Shown here: positions 1 to 7,091 of the stretch, piece after piece
Numbering within the stretch: position 1 is the stretch's first letter
How the letters are laid out: each line of letters opens with the position of its first letter
Assembly: GCA_039944855.1 (NCBI GenBank)
Contig: JBDUXZ010000036.1
Coordinates: forward strand, 1 to 35,089
Source: Rhodothermales bacterium
GTDB taxonomy: Bacteria > Bacteroidota > Rhodothermia > Rhodothermales > JANQRZ01
Reading direction: 5' to 3'
Length of the DNA stretch: 35,089 nucleotides
Position numbers and translations under genes: made by a program
The notes under the pieces: model-generated
Seen by the model: only the letters and a program-made list of their open reading frames with translations
Databases searched by the model: none
What the model was told of the DNA's origin: nothing

Positions 1-141
1 CGTCCTGCGTCAGCTTCTGCCGCTTCCGCTCCTGGCGCACGGCGTCGGCCAGCGATTCCTCCGTGTAGTGGTCCATCCGTTCCCTGGGTCGTGTCGATTT
101 CTGTGGGGCGGTCTCCGTCACAGAGAAGGTAGAAAAAAAAC
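1..141. repeat. Left copy of 141-bp terminal direct repeat (circular overlap)
   Basis: Bases 1-141 are identical to 34949-35089, including the run of eight A's and the final C. A perfect terminal repeat of exactly 141 bases, with no mismatches and lying inside a gene, is what a de Bruijn assembler with k=141 leaves when it closes a circle. The minus strand here repeats the 5' part of the XRE-regulator gene annotated at 34764-35024 (its ATG would be at 76 in this copy). I therefore do not list a second gene. Confidence 0.93.
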
Positions 142-150
142 TCTACAGAG

Positions 151-192
151 TCAAGGAATACACTTGACAAGTAAAGGAAATTACTTTACATT
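151..192 (+). promoter_or_regulatory. Sigma70-like promoter with two spaced operator-like dyads
   Basis: TTGACA at 164-169, a 17-base spacer and TACATT at 187-192 form a good sigma70-type promoter facing the gene at 237. Two inverted repeats overlie it, each with a 7-base spacer: TCAAG 151-155 / CTTGA 163-167 and GTAAAG 171-176 / CTTTAC 184-189. Their centres are 21 bp apart, two helical turns, as expected for two dimers bound on one face of the DNA. In the closed circle this region lies between the minus-strand XRE regulator (start at 76 = 35024) and the plus-strand gene at 237. The simplest reading is an operator for that regulator. The binding protein is inferred. Confidence 0.6.
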
Positions 193-236
193 TAGAGCAG
201 TTCAGGCAACCACTCACCAGCCCCCACGGAGGCCCC

Positions 237-725
237 ATGTCGATCAGCAAACAACTCACCGCCACCGCTGCTATCTGGACGAAGTTCGCCCGCACGCGCG
301 GTGCCCGGTTCCAGATCGAGCGGAAGGCCGACGACGCGCTCAAGTTTTGCGTAGACGCCGGCACCCGGTCGTTCGCCGTCCCCTCGAAGCTCGAAGGCAC
401 CTCGCAGTTTCAAGAGAACATCGCCCGCGCCCTCCCCCACCTCGACCGCTTCAGCCGGAAGCTCTCGGCCGAGATCACAGAGGACGGCCGCATCGCACTC
501 AGCTTCGGGATCCACCCGCTCGGGTACGTCCGCAGGAAGCACGAGTGCTGGGTTCGCCCCCTCGTCGAGAACGGGTACGTCCTCTTCTACCTCCACCAAG
601 TCACGGGCGGGACCGAGGGCAAGCCGACGCGCGGCGTCAACGTCTGCATCTACAACCTCCGGGAGGCCATCCAGCAGTACGCGGCCCGCATGGAGGCGGA
701 GGCGTTCCTCGAACTCATTTCTTAA
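237..725 (+). CDS. Hypothetical protein (162 aa)
   Basis: I do not recognise this family. The product is a soluble, mixed-charge protein of 162 residues without membrane segments or a signal peptide. It is the first plus-strand gene after the divergent promoter at 151-192 and is followed by radC. The start ATG at 237 lies 45 bases after the -10 element. Codon use matches the GC-rich backbone, with G or C in most third positions, so the frame is real. The middle of the protein has aromatic beta-like stretches and the C-terminus is a predicted helix. A replication- or regulation-linked plasmid accessory role is possible from position alone; no function can be assigned. Confidence 0.75.
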   Translation: MSISKQLTATAAIWTKFARTRGARFQIERKADDALKFCVDAGTRSFAVPSKLEGTSQFQENIARALPHLDRFSRKLSAEITEDGRIALSFGIHPLGYVRRKHECWVRPLVENGYVLFYLHQVTGGTEGKPTRGVNVCIYNLREAIQQYAARMEAEAFLELIS

Positions 726-846
726 AACGGGTGGGGCGGCGGTGTTGGAGCACCGCCGCCCCGACGGGATCAGCTACGATCCGAGATCGCAGCCGTCCCC
801 CGACCCCCTACCTCAACCGTCTAAAGCATCGCTAGGAGGTCCAATC

Positions 847-1353
847 ATGGCAACGCCCCAGCAGCAACGGAGTGCCCGAGCCGAGGCGGAGGAAGGATAC
901 CGCTGGCAGCTCTTCCACCACGTCCCCCTCTACACGACGCGGCTCGTGCGTGAGGGCGAGTTCACCTTCCCCAACCGCGAGCAGGTCACGACACCGGCAG
1001 ACGTGGCGGCCGTGCTCCGCGAATATTTCCGCGACCGGGACCGCGAGGAGTTCCTCGTCTGCCTGCTCGACACGGCGAACACCCTCATCGGCCTGCACGT
1101 CGCCTCCGTCGGGGGCCTCTCCGCTTCCATCGTCGAGCCCCGCCAGGTGTTCAAAACCGCGATCCTCGCCAACGCCGCCGCCATCATCGTCGCGCACCAG
1201 CACCCCAGCGGCAACCCCGAGCCGAGCCGGGAGGACGTGAAGGTGACGAAGCAGCTCGTCGAGGCCGGGAAGCTCATGGGCATCCCCATCCACGACCACA
1301 TCATCTGCCACGACTGCGGGTTCACGAGCCTCGCCGAGCGCGGACTGCTCTGA
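847..1353 (+). CDS. radC: RadC-like JAB/JAMM domain protein, short form
   Basis: The 168-residue product belongs to the RadC (DUF2466) family of JAB/JAMM metal-binding proteins, whose biochemical role is unsettled despite the old name DNA repair protein RadC. The JAMM motif is complete: Glu68, His117-x-His119, then Ser127-x2-Asp130, in the stretch HQHPSGNPEPSRED. The N-terminal helix-hairpin-helix region of chromosomal RadC is absent, so this is the short form common on plasmids, phages and islands. The ATG at 847 is preceded by a strong Shine-Dalgarno (AGGAGG, six bases upstream); the frame is open from 742, but the upstream part has no such site. A large hairpin follows the stop. Often such genes accompany mobile-element or anti-restriction modules; here the neighbours are a hypothetical gene and parA. 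Confidence 0.9.
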   Translation: MATPQQQRSARAEAEEGYRWQLFHHVPLYTTRLVREGEFTFPNREQVTTPADVAAVLREYFRDRDREEFLVCLLDTANTLIGLHVASVGGLSASIVEPRQVFKTAILANAAAIIVAHQHPSGNPEPSREDVKVTKQLVEAGKLMGIPIHDHIICHDCGFTSLAERGLL

Positions 1354-1363
1354 GGAAAGCCGC

Positions 1364-1393
1364 GCCCCGGACGCCGGTACCGGCGTCCGGGGC
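1364..1393. terminator. Perfect 30-bp palindrome downstream of radC
   Basis: Two 15-base arms meet without a spacer at 1378/1379, giving a perfect palindrome (left arm GCCCCGGACGCCGGT). In RNA it would form a very stable hairpin 11 bases after the radC stop. No T-run follows, so termination may need a factor, or the hairpin may only protect the 3' end. As DNA it could also be a protein-binding site upstream of parA. Confidence 0.55.
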
Positions 1394-1465
1394 ACTCTCC
1401 GTTGCGTATCTGCAGGAGGCTACTTACCTTTGCTGTCGGAACGTCTAGCTGTTTTGCTGGCATTA

Positions 1466-1475
1466 CGTCATGACG
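1466..1475. promoter_or_regulatory. Short dyad upstream of parA (CGTCATGACG)
   Basis: A perfect 10-bp palindrome lies 41 bases before the parA start. ParA or its partner commonly binds just upstream of the par operon for autoregulation, so this is a candidate operator or half of a centromere. Only a single copy was noticed and no iterated parS-like array is visible here, so the assignment is tentative. Confidence 0.25.
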
Positions 1476-1516
1476 GTGGCGATTCCGAACTCGAAAATCT
1501 CCCCTACTGAGGACGT

Positions 1517-2281
1517 ATGAAGGTCCTGGCAGTTTCGAACCAGAAAGGTGGCACGGCGAAGACGACCACGACCGTGTGCCTCGCGGCAGCGCTCAGCGAG
1601 CGCGGTAGGCGCGTGCTCGTCGTGGATCTCGACGCCCAGGCCAACGCTACGCGGTGGCTCGGGGCCGACACGGACGCGGGCGACGTGCTCGACGTGCTGA
1701 CGGGCGAGGCCACCCTCTCCGACGTCGTCCGGTCCGTAGCGGACGGGATCGACCTCGTCCCCTCGTCCGCTTACATGGTGGGGGCCGAGAAGGCGTTGGC
1801 TGCCGACCCCGCCCCACAGTTCATCCTGAAGGGGGCGCTGGAGAAGCTGACGAACGGTGCGGGCTCGGCCTACGACTTCTGCCTGATCGACTGCCCCGGG
1901 GCGCTCGGCACCGTCACGGTGAACGCGCTGACGGCAGCAGGCGGCGTGCTCATCCCCGTACCGGCCCAGACGCTCTCGCTGGAGGGGTTGGCGCAACTCG
2001 TCCAGACCGTCCGGACGGTCCGTGAGCGATTGAATCCGGAACTGGAAATTGCTGGTATACTGGCTTGCCGGGTAGACGGTAGAACGCGGCTCGCTGGGGA
2101 GGTCATCGACGCGCTGGAGGCGCAGTTCCCAGAGCAGGTGCTCAGAACCCACATCCGCGAGAACGTGCGCGTGGCCGAGGCCCCCAGCTTCAAGCAGCCC
2201 ATCACGAGCTACGACTCGGGGAGTAGGGGGGCGGAGGATTTTCGCCGGCTCGCAGATGAGATCATCGAGCGTACTACTTGA
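1517..2281 (+). CDS. parA: ParA-family partition ATPase
   Basis: This 254-residue protein is a ParA/Soj-type Walker ATPase for plasmid segregation. The deviant Walker A motif KGGTAKTTT starts at Lys10, almost at the N-terminus, so it is the short (type Ib or Soj-like) form without an N-terminal helix-turn-helix. A Walker A' Asp lies in VVDLDAQANAT and the Walker B-like segment is FCLIDCPGALG. The ATG at 1517 follows GAGGA at a good distance. The stop TGA overlaps an in-frame TTG of the next gene, and the next good ATG is 33 bases on, so the two genes form an operon. It would bind non-specific DNA in the nucleoid and move plasmid copies through its centromere-binding partner. Confidence 0.93.
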   Translation: MKVLAVSNQKGGTAKTTTTVCLAAALSERGRRVLVVDLDAQANATRWLGADTDAGDVLDVLTGEATLSDVVRSVADGIDLVPSSAYMVGAEKALAADPAPQFILKGALEKLTNGAGSAYDFCLIDCPGALGTVTVNALTAAGGVLIPVPAQTLSLEGLAQLVQTVRTVRERLNPELEIAGILACRVDGRTRLAGEVIDALEAQFPEQVLRTHIRENVRVAEAPSFKQPITSYDSGSRGAEDFRRLADEIIERTT

Positions 2282-2313
2282 ACAAGAAAACGGGGCAACA
2301 CACCCGAGAGACA

Positions 2314-2664
2314 ATGGCTAAGAAGCGCATCGGAGACAACCCCCTCGACAGCATCATTCCCGAGCAGGTAGAGACGGGACAGAAGGAGTCTGGCAAGCCA
2401 GAAAAACGTAAAGACAGCAAAACGGCAAACGGTCAAGGAGGCTTGCCGTCAACTGAGGCGTCCCCGACCGAGAAGGTGAAAGCGACGTACTATCTCGAAG
2501 CGGACGTGGAGGCCTCATTAGAGCGCGCGTGGCTGGAGCTCCGCCGCCTCAAGGGGAGGAAGGTGTCGAAGTCGGAGATCATCGAAGCCGCCGTGCGGCA
2601 GGTGGTGCAGGACCTCGACCAGGGCGGCACCAAGAGCCGAATCGCTCAGGCATTGGAGAGTTAA
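2314..2664 (+). CDS. Small ParB-like/CopG-type centromere-binding protein
   Basis: The product is 116 residues from the ATG at 2314. A TTG at 2278 overlapping the parA stop would add 12 residues. The N-terminal half is polar and basic-acidic, probably disordered, ending near residue 60. The C-terminal half (KATYYLEADVEASLERAW followed by KVSKSEIIEAAVRQVVQDL) reads like a ribbon-helix-helix domain: a short beta strand then two helices with the KSEII turn. Small RHH proteins encoded directly after a short ParA are the usual adaptor/repressor partners of type Ib partition systems. A flexible N-terminus that stimulates ParA ATPase would fit. Identification rests on position and fold pattern. Confidence 0.7.
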   Translation: MAKKRIGDNPLDSIIPEQVETGQKESGKPEKRKDSKTANGQGGLPSTEASPTEKVKATYYLEADVEASLERAWLELRRLKGRKVSKSEIIEAAVRQVVQDLDQGGTKSRIAQALES

Positions 2665-2735
2665 AACCCACCGCGTAGGCCAAGACGGCTACATTCCGTA
2701 TGACGAACCTTCCGTTAGAGGCCAGGTCCCCCGCT

Positions 2736-3029
2736 ATGAGTAACCTCGTTCTGAACATACCCGAAGACGTCGTATCCGCCCTCCGGCTCCCGCCGGCGCA
2801 GGTCGAGCGGGAGCTCCGCACGGAGCTGGCCCTCGCGCTCTACGCCCGTCAGATCCTCCCCCTCGGGAAGGCCCGCCGGCTCGCGGCGATGACCAGGCGG
2901 GACTTCGAGGAGCTCCTCGGCGAACGCCAGGTGCCGCGGGCGTACACCGAGGACGACCTCGACGAGGACCTCGCATACGGTCTTGGTAAATCAGGGACCG
3001 GGCGGGGTGATGGAGAAGGGGGAGCCTGA
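2736..3029 (+). CDS. UPF0175 family protein, probable antitoxin
   Basis: The 97-residue product matches the UPF0175 pattern: an N-terminal strand-helix (LNIPEDVVSALRLP), a helix rich in Ala/Leu (ALALYARQILPLGKA), and the helix-turn-helix-like segment containing MTRRDFEELLGER. A start at 2700 would add 12 residues; the ATG at 2736 brings the family's conserved beginning to the N-terminus, so I prefer it. The C-terminal 20 residues are Gly-rich and probably unstructured. UPF0175 genes are commonly paired with DUF3368 genes, which is the case here (start 3 bases after this stop), and the pair is regarded as a toxin-antitoxin-like module. Confidence 0.82.
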   Translation: MSNLVLNIPEDVVSALRLPPAQVERELRTELALALYARQILPLGKARRLAAMTRRDFEELLGERQVPRAYTEDDLDEDLAYGLGKSGTGRGDGEGGA

Positions 3030-3032
3030 TCT

Positions 3033-3566
3033 ATGCCGAGCTCGGATGCCGGAGCCCTCGATGCCCCCACCCATAGCCCCGTCGTCAGCGACACCTCTCC
3101 GCTCGTCCATCTCTCTCGGGTCGGGCTCTTCTCCCTCTTAGAGACGTTCTACGGCCGGCTCTTAATCCCGCCCGCTGTCTGGCGTGAGGCCGTGGAGGAG
3201 GGGAGAGGGCGCGTCGGAGAAGCCGAAGTAAGGGCGGCTGCGGGATGGATCGACATCCGCACCCCGACCGACACCCCGTTCCTTCGTCTCCTCAAGCAGG
3301 AGCTCGACGATGGGGAAGCCGAAGGGATCGCGCTCGCCTCGGAGGTCGGAGCTGACCTGATCGTAGTGGATGAGGCCCCTGCTCGGAAGAGTGCTCGGGC
3401 GGCAGGGCTCCGCGTCACGGGCACGCTCGGCATCCTCATCCGAGCTAAGAGTGAAGGGTACCTCGACGCGCTTCGGCCGGTGCTCGACCGGCTCCGCCTG
3501 GAGTCGTTCAGGATCAGCGATGTGTTGTATATACGGGTCCTCAAAGGGGTAGGGGAAGAGCCATAA
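3033..3566 (+). CDS. DUF3368 PIN-like protein, probable toxin
   Basis: This 177-residue protein has the DUF3368 signature: VVSDTSPLVHLSRVGL near residue 20 with the first acidic residue, then the conserved middle ELDDGEAEGIALASE and the third acidic cluster LIVVDEAPARKSARA, then LGILIRAK. These correspond to the acidic residues of PIN-domain RNases (VapC-like). A Gly-rich Shine-Dalgarno (GGGGGAG) precedes the ATG at 3033. Coupled to the UPF0175 gene upstream, it would be the stable RNase toxin of a VapBC-like addiction pair that helps keep the plasmid. The catalytic role is known for PIN relatives; RNase activity of DUF3368 itself is inference. Confidence 0.85.
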   Translation: MPSSDAGALDAPTHSPVVSDTSPLVHLSRVGLFSLLETFYGRLLIPPAVWREAVEEGRGRVGEAEVRAAAGWIDIRTPTDTPFLRLLKQELDDGEAEGIALASEVGADLIVVDEAPARKSARAAGLRVTGTLGILIRAKSEGYLDALRPVLDRLRLESFRISDVLYIRVLKGVGEEP

Positions 3567-3729
3567 GCGGCACACGCACACACCGGGCGAAAGCGGATAC
3601 TTCATTCACATTCCAGAGGTGGAAGCGGATCAGTCGTGCCGCCATTATGCAACCGAGCTTCCCATCCCGTCTACAGAACGATCCAACGAAACAGGGCCAG
3701 TAGCTGAAAGCGAACTAGGAGGGGACGAG

Positions 3730-3738
3730 TTATCCACA
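3730..3738 (+). promoter_or_regulatory. Perfect DnaA box (TTATCCACA) in 249-bp gap
   Basis: The gap 3567-3815 holds no convincing gene. It contains one exact consensus DnaA box at 3730-3738. It is a long way from the RepA iteron region (33744-33930), so it is either chance or a second DnaA contact site. Apart from this I see only a modestly AT-rich stretch near 3765-3780 that could hold the promoter of the gene at 3816. Confidence 0.4.
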
Positions 3739-3815
3739 TGCCTTGATGGGGACGGGGTCACTTAATATTTTCGCATTCGCGTCGGCCTCACTAACATTGA
3801 TCCCACGAAGCTGTC

Positions 3816-4457
3816 ATGACGATTGGTTATCTCGAACCCCCTCCCGAGCTGCGGGAACTGGCATCGTTCCTCTCCGAATCCGGGGTCGTGGAGATCGCGC
3901 AGGAGGCCGTAGAAGTGGCTGCGTACGCCTACGGCTTGGAGGGCAACCGCGACATGGGCATCTTCGGCACCATGCAATACTCCGCCCTCGTCAACCGGTT
4001 GTGCAACGCAATCCGGGAGGGCCGGCTCGACATGGTGATCGTGCCGACGAGCATCAAGCACGCCTTCAAGCGGGACCGGTTTGTCCTCCGTTTCCACCGG
4101 GCGAGAGCGCAGACGCTCATCCCCCTCCACGGGGAGAAGGCACGGGAACACGCCCGTACGGTAATGAGCATCGGCCCCCGGCTCTTCGACGACGAACCCC
4201 CGATGGGGAAAGACCTCGTCGTGTCTATCGTATCGACTCCGGAGCACAGCCTACAACGGATGGCGGTAGGCGAGATCGTCCAAGCGGCGGGGAAGGACGA
4301 GTGGGGCTACGTGTACGAGCCCGTCGAGATCTACTCCGCGCTCGGGGGAGCGTACGGGGACGGGACGTCGCTCCCGCCTGACGAGGACGTTCCTACGCCG
4401 GACGTCACGCTCCGCCGGTCCGGCACCGACGGCAAGACGGGGACCGCCGATGCTTGA
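3816..4457 (+). CDS. Unknown partner of XRE-ImmA/IrrE protein (213 aa)
   Basis: I do not recognise the family. The protein is soluble, with an alternating strand/helix pattern: a helical N-terminus (residues 5-40), a strand region (LDMVIVPTSIKHAF and RFVLRFHRAR) and a second strand region (DLVVSIVSTPEHSL). The last 35 residues are polar and probably disordered. Its stop overlaps the start of the XRE-ImmA/IrrE gene (ATGCTTGA), so the two proteins are made together. In known two-gene toxin-antitoxin and defence modules that include an XRE-ImmA/IrrE (M78) protein, the small upstream partner is usually the toxin, and I infer that role here. No catalytic motif is visible. Confidence 0.75.
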   Translation: MTIGYLEPPPELRELASFLSESGVVEIAQEAVEVAAYAYGLEGNRDMGIFGTMQYSALVNRLCNAIREGRLDMVIVPTSIKHAFKRDRFVLRFHRARAQTLIPLHGEKAREHARTVMSIGPRLFDDEPPMGKDLVVSIVSTPEHSLQRMAVGEIVQAAGKDEWGYVYEPVEIYSALGGAYGDGTSLPPDEDVPTPDVTLRRSGTDGKTGTADA

Positions 4458-5634
4458 GGGGACCGGGGACTCGCCCCAGTTCGCGCTCGACCACCTCGAC
4501 CCGGAACGGATCCGCAGGGCGCGGGAGCGTCAGGGCCTCACGGGGAAAGCGCTTGCCGAGAAGGTGGGGGTCACGCCCAGCGCCGTCTCACAGTTCGAAG
4601 CCGGAGTCGTGCGGCCCGATCTCGACACGCTCGTCCGGCTCGCCCTCGCGCTAGGCGTGCCTACCCTGTACTTCGCTCGTCGTGAGCGCGGGCTCGGACG
4701 CTACGCGATCTCGTTCGACGCCTGCCACTTCCGCGCGAGGCGGAGCGTGTCGCAGCGGACGCGCCGCGCGAGCCTCCGCATGGGGGAGGACGTGCTCGAC
4801 CTCGTCAACGTCCTAGAAGTGGAGGGGGTCGCTTTCCCCGAAGAGCGAGTCTCGTCGTTCGTCGCGGAGCGGGCGCCCGTACGCGAGGGGGACTTCGCCG
4901 CCGTCGAGGAGGCGGCCTCGGCCCTCCGGAAGCACTGGGGACTCGGGTTCGGCCCAATCCCAAACGTCGTCCGTCTCTTAGAGAGCAAGGGGGTCCTCGT
5001 CGTTCCGCTCTCGTCGGCGCACGAGGACGTCGACGCCTACAGCACGTGGGCGACGGGGCGGCCGTGCGTGATGCTCGCCCTAAGCAAGAGCGCGAGCAGG
5101 GCCCGGTTCGACGCGGGCCACGAGCTCGGCCACCTCGTGCTCCACGACGACACCCACCCGCCGGGGTTGAAGGCGACGGAGGACCAAGCGAACCGGTTCG
5201 CGGGGGCGTTCCTCGCTCCGCAGGAGGCGTTCTATGCCGAGTGCCCGCGGCAGTGGAGCCTCGCGGCGTTCCTCCGCTTGAAGAAGCGGTGGCGGATGTC
5301 GGTGGCCGCGCTCGTGCGCCGGGCGTTCGACCTCGGCCGGCTCTCGCAGTCGAGCTACCGCCGGGCGTTCCAGCAGCTCTCCGCGATGGGGTACCGGAAA
5401 GGGGAGCCGGGGGAGTGGGAGCACGAGCGGCCGCAGATGCTCACGCAGGCGCTCACCCTCCTCGAGGGCGAAGTCGACCTCCGGACGCTGTCGCGAGCGC
5501 TCTCGCTCAACCCGTCGTCGCTGAGAGACACCCTGAGAGCGAGCGTGGCCCCGGAGTTGATCGAACGGCTCTCCCCGGCCCCTGACGAGGCCCGCCCCCC
5601 GATTCAACTCGTCGAACTGCGCAAGAGGGGGTAG
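4450..5634 (+). CDS. XRE-family regulator fused to ImmA/IrrE (M78) metallopeptidase
   Basis: The 394-residue protein joins a Cro/C1-type helix-turn-helix at about residues 18-75 (TGKALAEKVGVTPSAVSQFE) to an ImmA/IrrE zinc peptidase domain. The zinc motif HELGH is at 224-228, followed by the conserved EDQANRFAGAFLAP segment that supplies the third ligand (Glu244). The C-terminal helical region (about 280-394) is typical of this architecture. Such proteins act as repressors that can be inactivated, or can cleave a partner, as ImmA does to ImmR in ICEBs1. Overlap with the upstream gene by 8 bases argues for one functional unit. Antitoxin/repressor of a toxin-antitoxin or phage-defence pair (RosmerTA-like in layout) is my inference. 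Confidence 0.88.
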   Translation: MLEGTGDSPQFALDHLDPERIRRARERQGLTGKALAEKVGVTPSAVSQFEAGVVRPDLDTLVRLALALGVPTLYFARRERGLGRYAISFDACHFRARRSVSQRTRRASLRMGEDVLDLVNVLEVEGVAFPEERVSSFVAERAPVREGDFAAVEEAASALRKHWGLGFGPIPNVVRLLESKGVLVVPLSSAHEDVDAYSTWATGRPCVMLALSKSASRARFDAGHELGHLVLHDDTHPPGLKATEDQANRFAGAFLAPQEAFYAECPRQWSLAAFLRLKKRWRMSVAALVRRAFDLGRLSQSSYRRAFQQLSAMGYRKGEPGEWEHERPQMLTQALTLLEGEVDLRTLSRALSLNPSSLRDTLRASVAPELIERLSPAPDEARPPIQLVELRKRG

Positions 5635-5796
5635 AGACGCCGTCCAGGAGTAACTCGGCTAGACCAGTATTCGTGTTGCGGTCTACTGCGTGCGGGAGGA
5701 ACGGGGGCCTGTGTCCAAACGGCCTGACGCTGGACTGTCAGCGGCGTCACCGATCATGTTGCATGCGACTGAATTCTTATCGAAGCGAAACCACGG

Positions 5797-7020
5797 ATGA
5801 ACCTGATCGCGGACACGAAATCGAAGCTCTACCTGCCGCCGCTGGCGTGGTGGGCACGTGAGGTGGCGGCCCTCGCCTTTTGGGCGTACGTCGGGTTGAA
5901 GGCGTTCGTCTTCGACGTGGACCTCACCATCGCGCAAGCGGTAGGCCCGGCGGCGGAGTCCGCGTTGCGGTTCCGCGGCCTCGTCCTCCTCGTCGTGATC
6001 GCGCTCGCCTGGCTCGTCCTGGGCAGCCGGCGGTTCTGGGTGTTCGTGGGGTACGTCGTCACGTACCCCTTCGTCGTCGTGCTGTGGAAGGTGCCGAAGC
6101 TCGTCTTCAGGAACTGGGCGCTCGCCGTGGCCTTCATCCCCGCGATCCACTCCGTCGCGAGGACGTTCCGCCGGAGCTTCATCCTATCCGTCGGCGTCAT
6201 CCTCGCGGCCACGTGCATCCAGCTATCGGAGACGCGCGCAGTCTTGATCGGCGCGATGATGTACCTCGGGGGCTACTTGGTCTTTCACTACGCCCGGCGG
6301 TTTCAGAGCGCGTTCCAGCGTTCTACAGTGTTCGCAACCGCCGTCGGCGGCGTGCAGGCGTTCCACGAGCACATCATGCACAACGGACTCGCCGATTACA
6401 ACAGGTCCACCGATGCCCAGCGGCACGAGCCGCTGGTGCGGGTACAGACGGGGTACCTCACGCTGAGCGCCTTACGCATCGCCGCAGAGAAGCTTCGGGA
6501 GGTGAGCGCGAGCAGGAAGGTGGACCTCTACCTCACCGCCTCGCTCGTGTTCACCGTGGCCCTCACGGCGGTCGTGTTCGGGCTGCTCTACCAGGGGCTC
6601 TTCGCCTTAGACCCGCTGAGCTTCTCGGTCGTGGGGGAGCTCGGCTTCTGGAAGGCGCTCGCCTACAGCTTCAGCACGCTGATGACGGCCGATCTCGCGG
6701 CGGTGGTACCGGCGAGCACGGCGGCTCAGGTCCTCGCCAACGCCGAGCTGCTCTGCTCGCTCCTCTTGTTCCTCCTCTTCGTCTTCGTCCTGCTCACGAG
6801 CACACGGGAGCGGTACCGAGAAGACCTCGACCTCATGGTCGGCGAGCTCCGCGCGGCGTCCGATCTCGCGGCCGAGACGTTCGAACGGGACTTCGAGATG
6901 AAGCTACAGGCAGCGGAGGCGCTCCTCATCGAGGCCCAGCCTGCGATCATGAAGGCGATCGCGAAGTACGACTCCCATGCGGCCCATCTGCGAGAGCACT
7001 TCCCGGAGGGGGAGGATTGA
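5797..7020 (+). CDS. Multi-pass membrane protein with ion-channel-like C-terminal pore region
   Basis: The 407-residue protein has about six or seven hydrophobic segments. The first cluster covers residues 15-165. A polar cytoplasmic stretch with two His residues (AFHEHIMH) follows. Then come two long helices, about 243-270 and 305-330, flanking a re-entrant segment FWKALAYSFSTLMTADLAAV. That order (helix, aromatic pore helix, T-x-x-T filter, helix) is the Ion_trans_2 layout, but the filter reads TADLAA where potassium channels have TVGYGD. The last 75 residues are a charged helical, coiled-coil-like tail. No neighbour is translationally linked: it follows the XRE-ImmA gene by 162 bases and converges on the 720-residue gene. 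It could be an effector-type channel or an uncharacterised transporter. Confidence 0.8.
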   Translation: MNLIADTKSKLYLPPLAWWAREVAALAFWAYVGLKAFVFDVDLTIAQAVGPAAESALRFRGLVLLVVIALAWLVLGSRRFWVFVGYVVTYPFVVVLWKVPKLVFRNWALAVAFIPAIHSVARTFRRSFILSVGVILAATCIQLSETRAVLIGAMMYLGGYLVFHYARRFQSAFQRSTVFATAVGGVQAFHEHIMHNGLADYNRSTDAQRHEPLVRVQTGYLTLSALRIAAEKLREVSASRKVDLYLTASLVFTVALTAVVFGLLYQGLFALDPLSFSVVGELGFWKALAYSFSTLMTADLAAVVPASTAAQVLANAELLCSLLLFLLFVFVLLTSTRERYREDLDLMVGELRAASDLAAETFERDFEMKLQAAEALLIEAQPAIMKAIAKYDSHAAHLREHFPEGED

Positions 7021-7046
7021 GGAGGTGCAGCGCGCGAGTCCGGAGG

Positions 7047-7061
7047 GCCGAAGTCTTCGGC
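7047..7061. terminator. Hairpin between convergent genes
   Basis: GCCGAAG-T-CTTCGGC is a symmetrical short hairpin in the 71-base gap between the channel-like gene (ends 7020, plus) and the 720-residue gene (ends 7092, minus). It could serve transcripts from both sides. No poly-T follows in either direction, so the call is moderate. Confidence 0.4.
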
Positions 7062-7091
7062 GATAGAAGGTGTGGGCAGAGAGGGGAGTTG

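Noticed and set aside
1463..2314. 283-residue minus-strand frame opposite parA
   Set aside because: Antisense to a well-supported ParA ATPase; composition is typical of a shadow frame.
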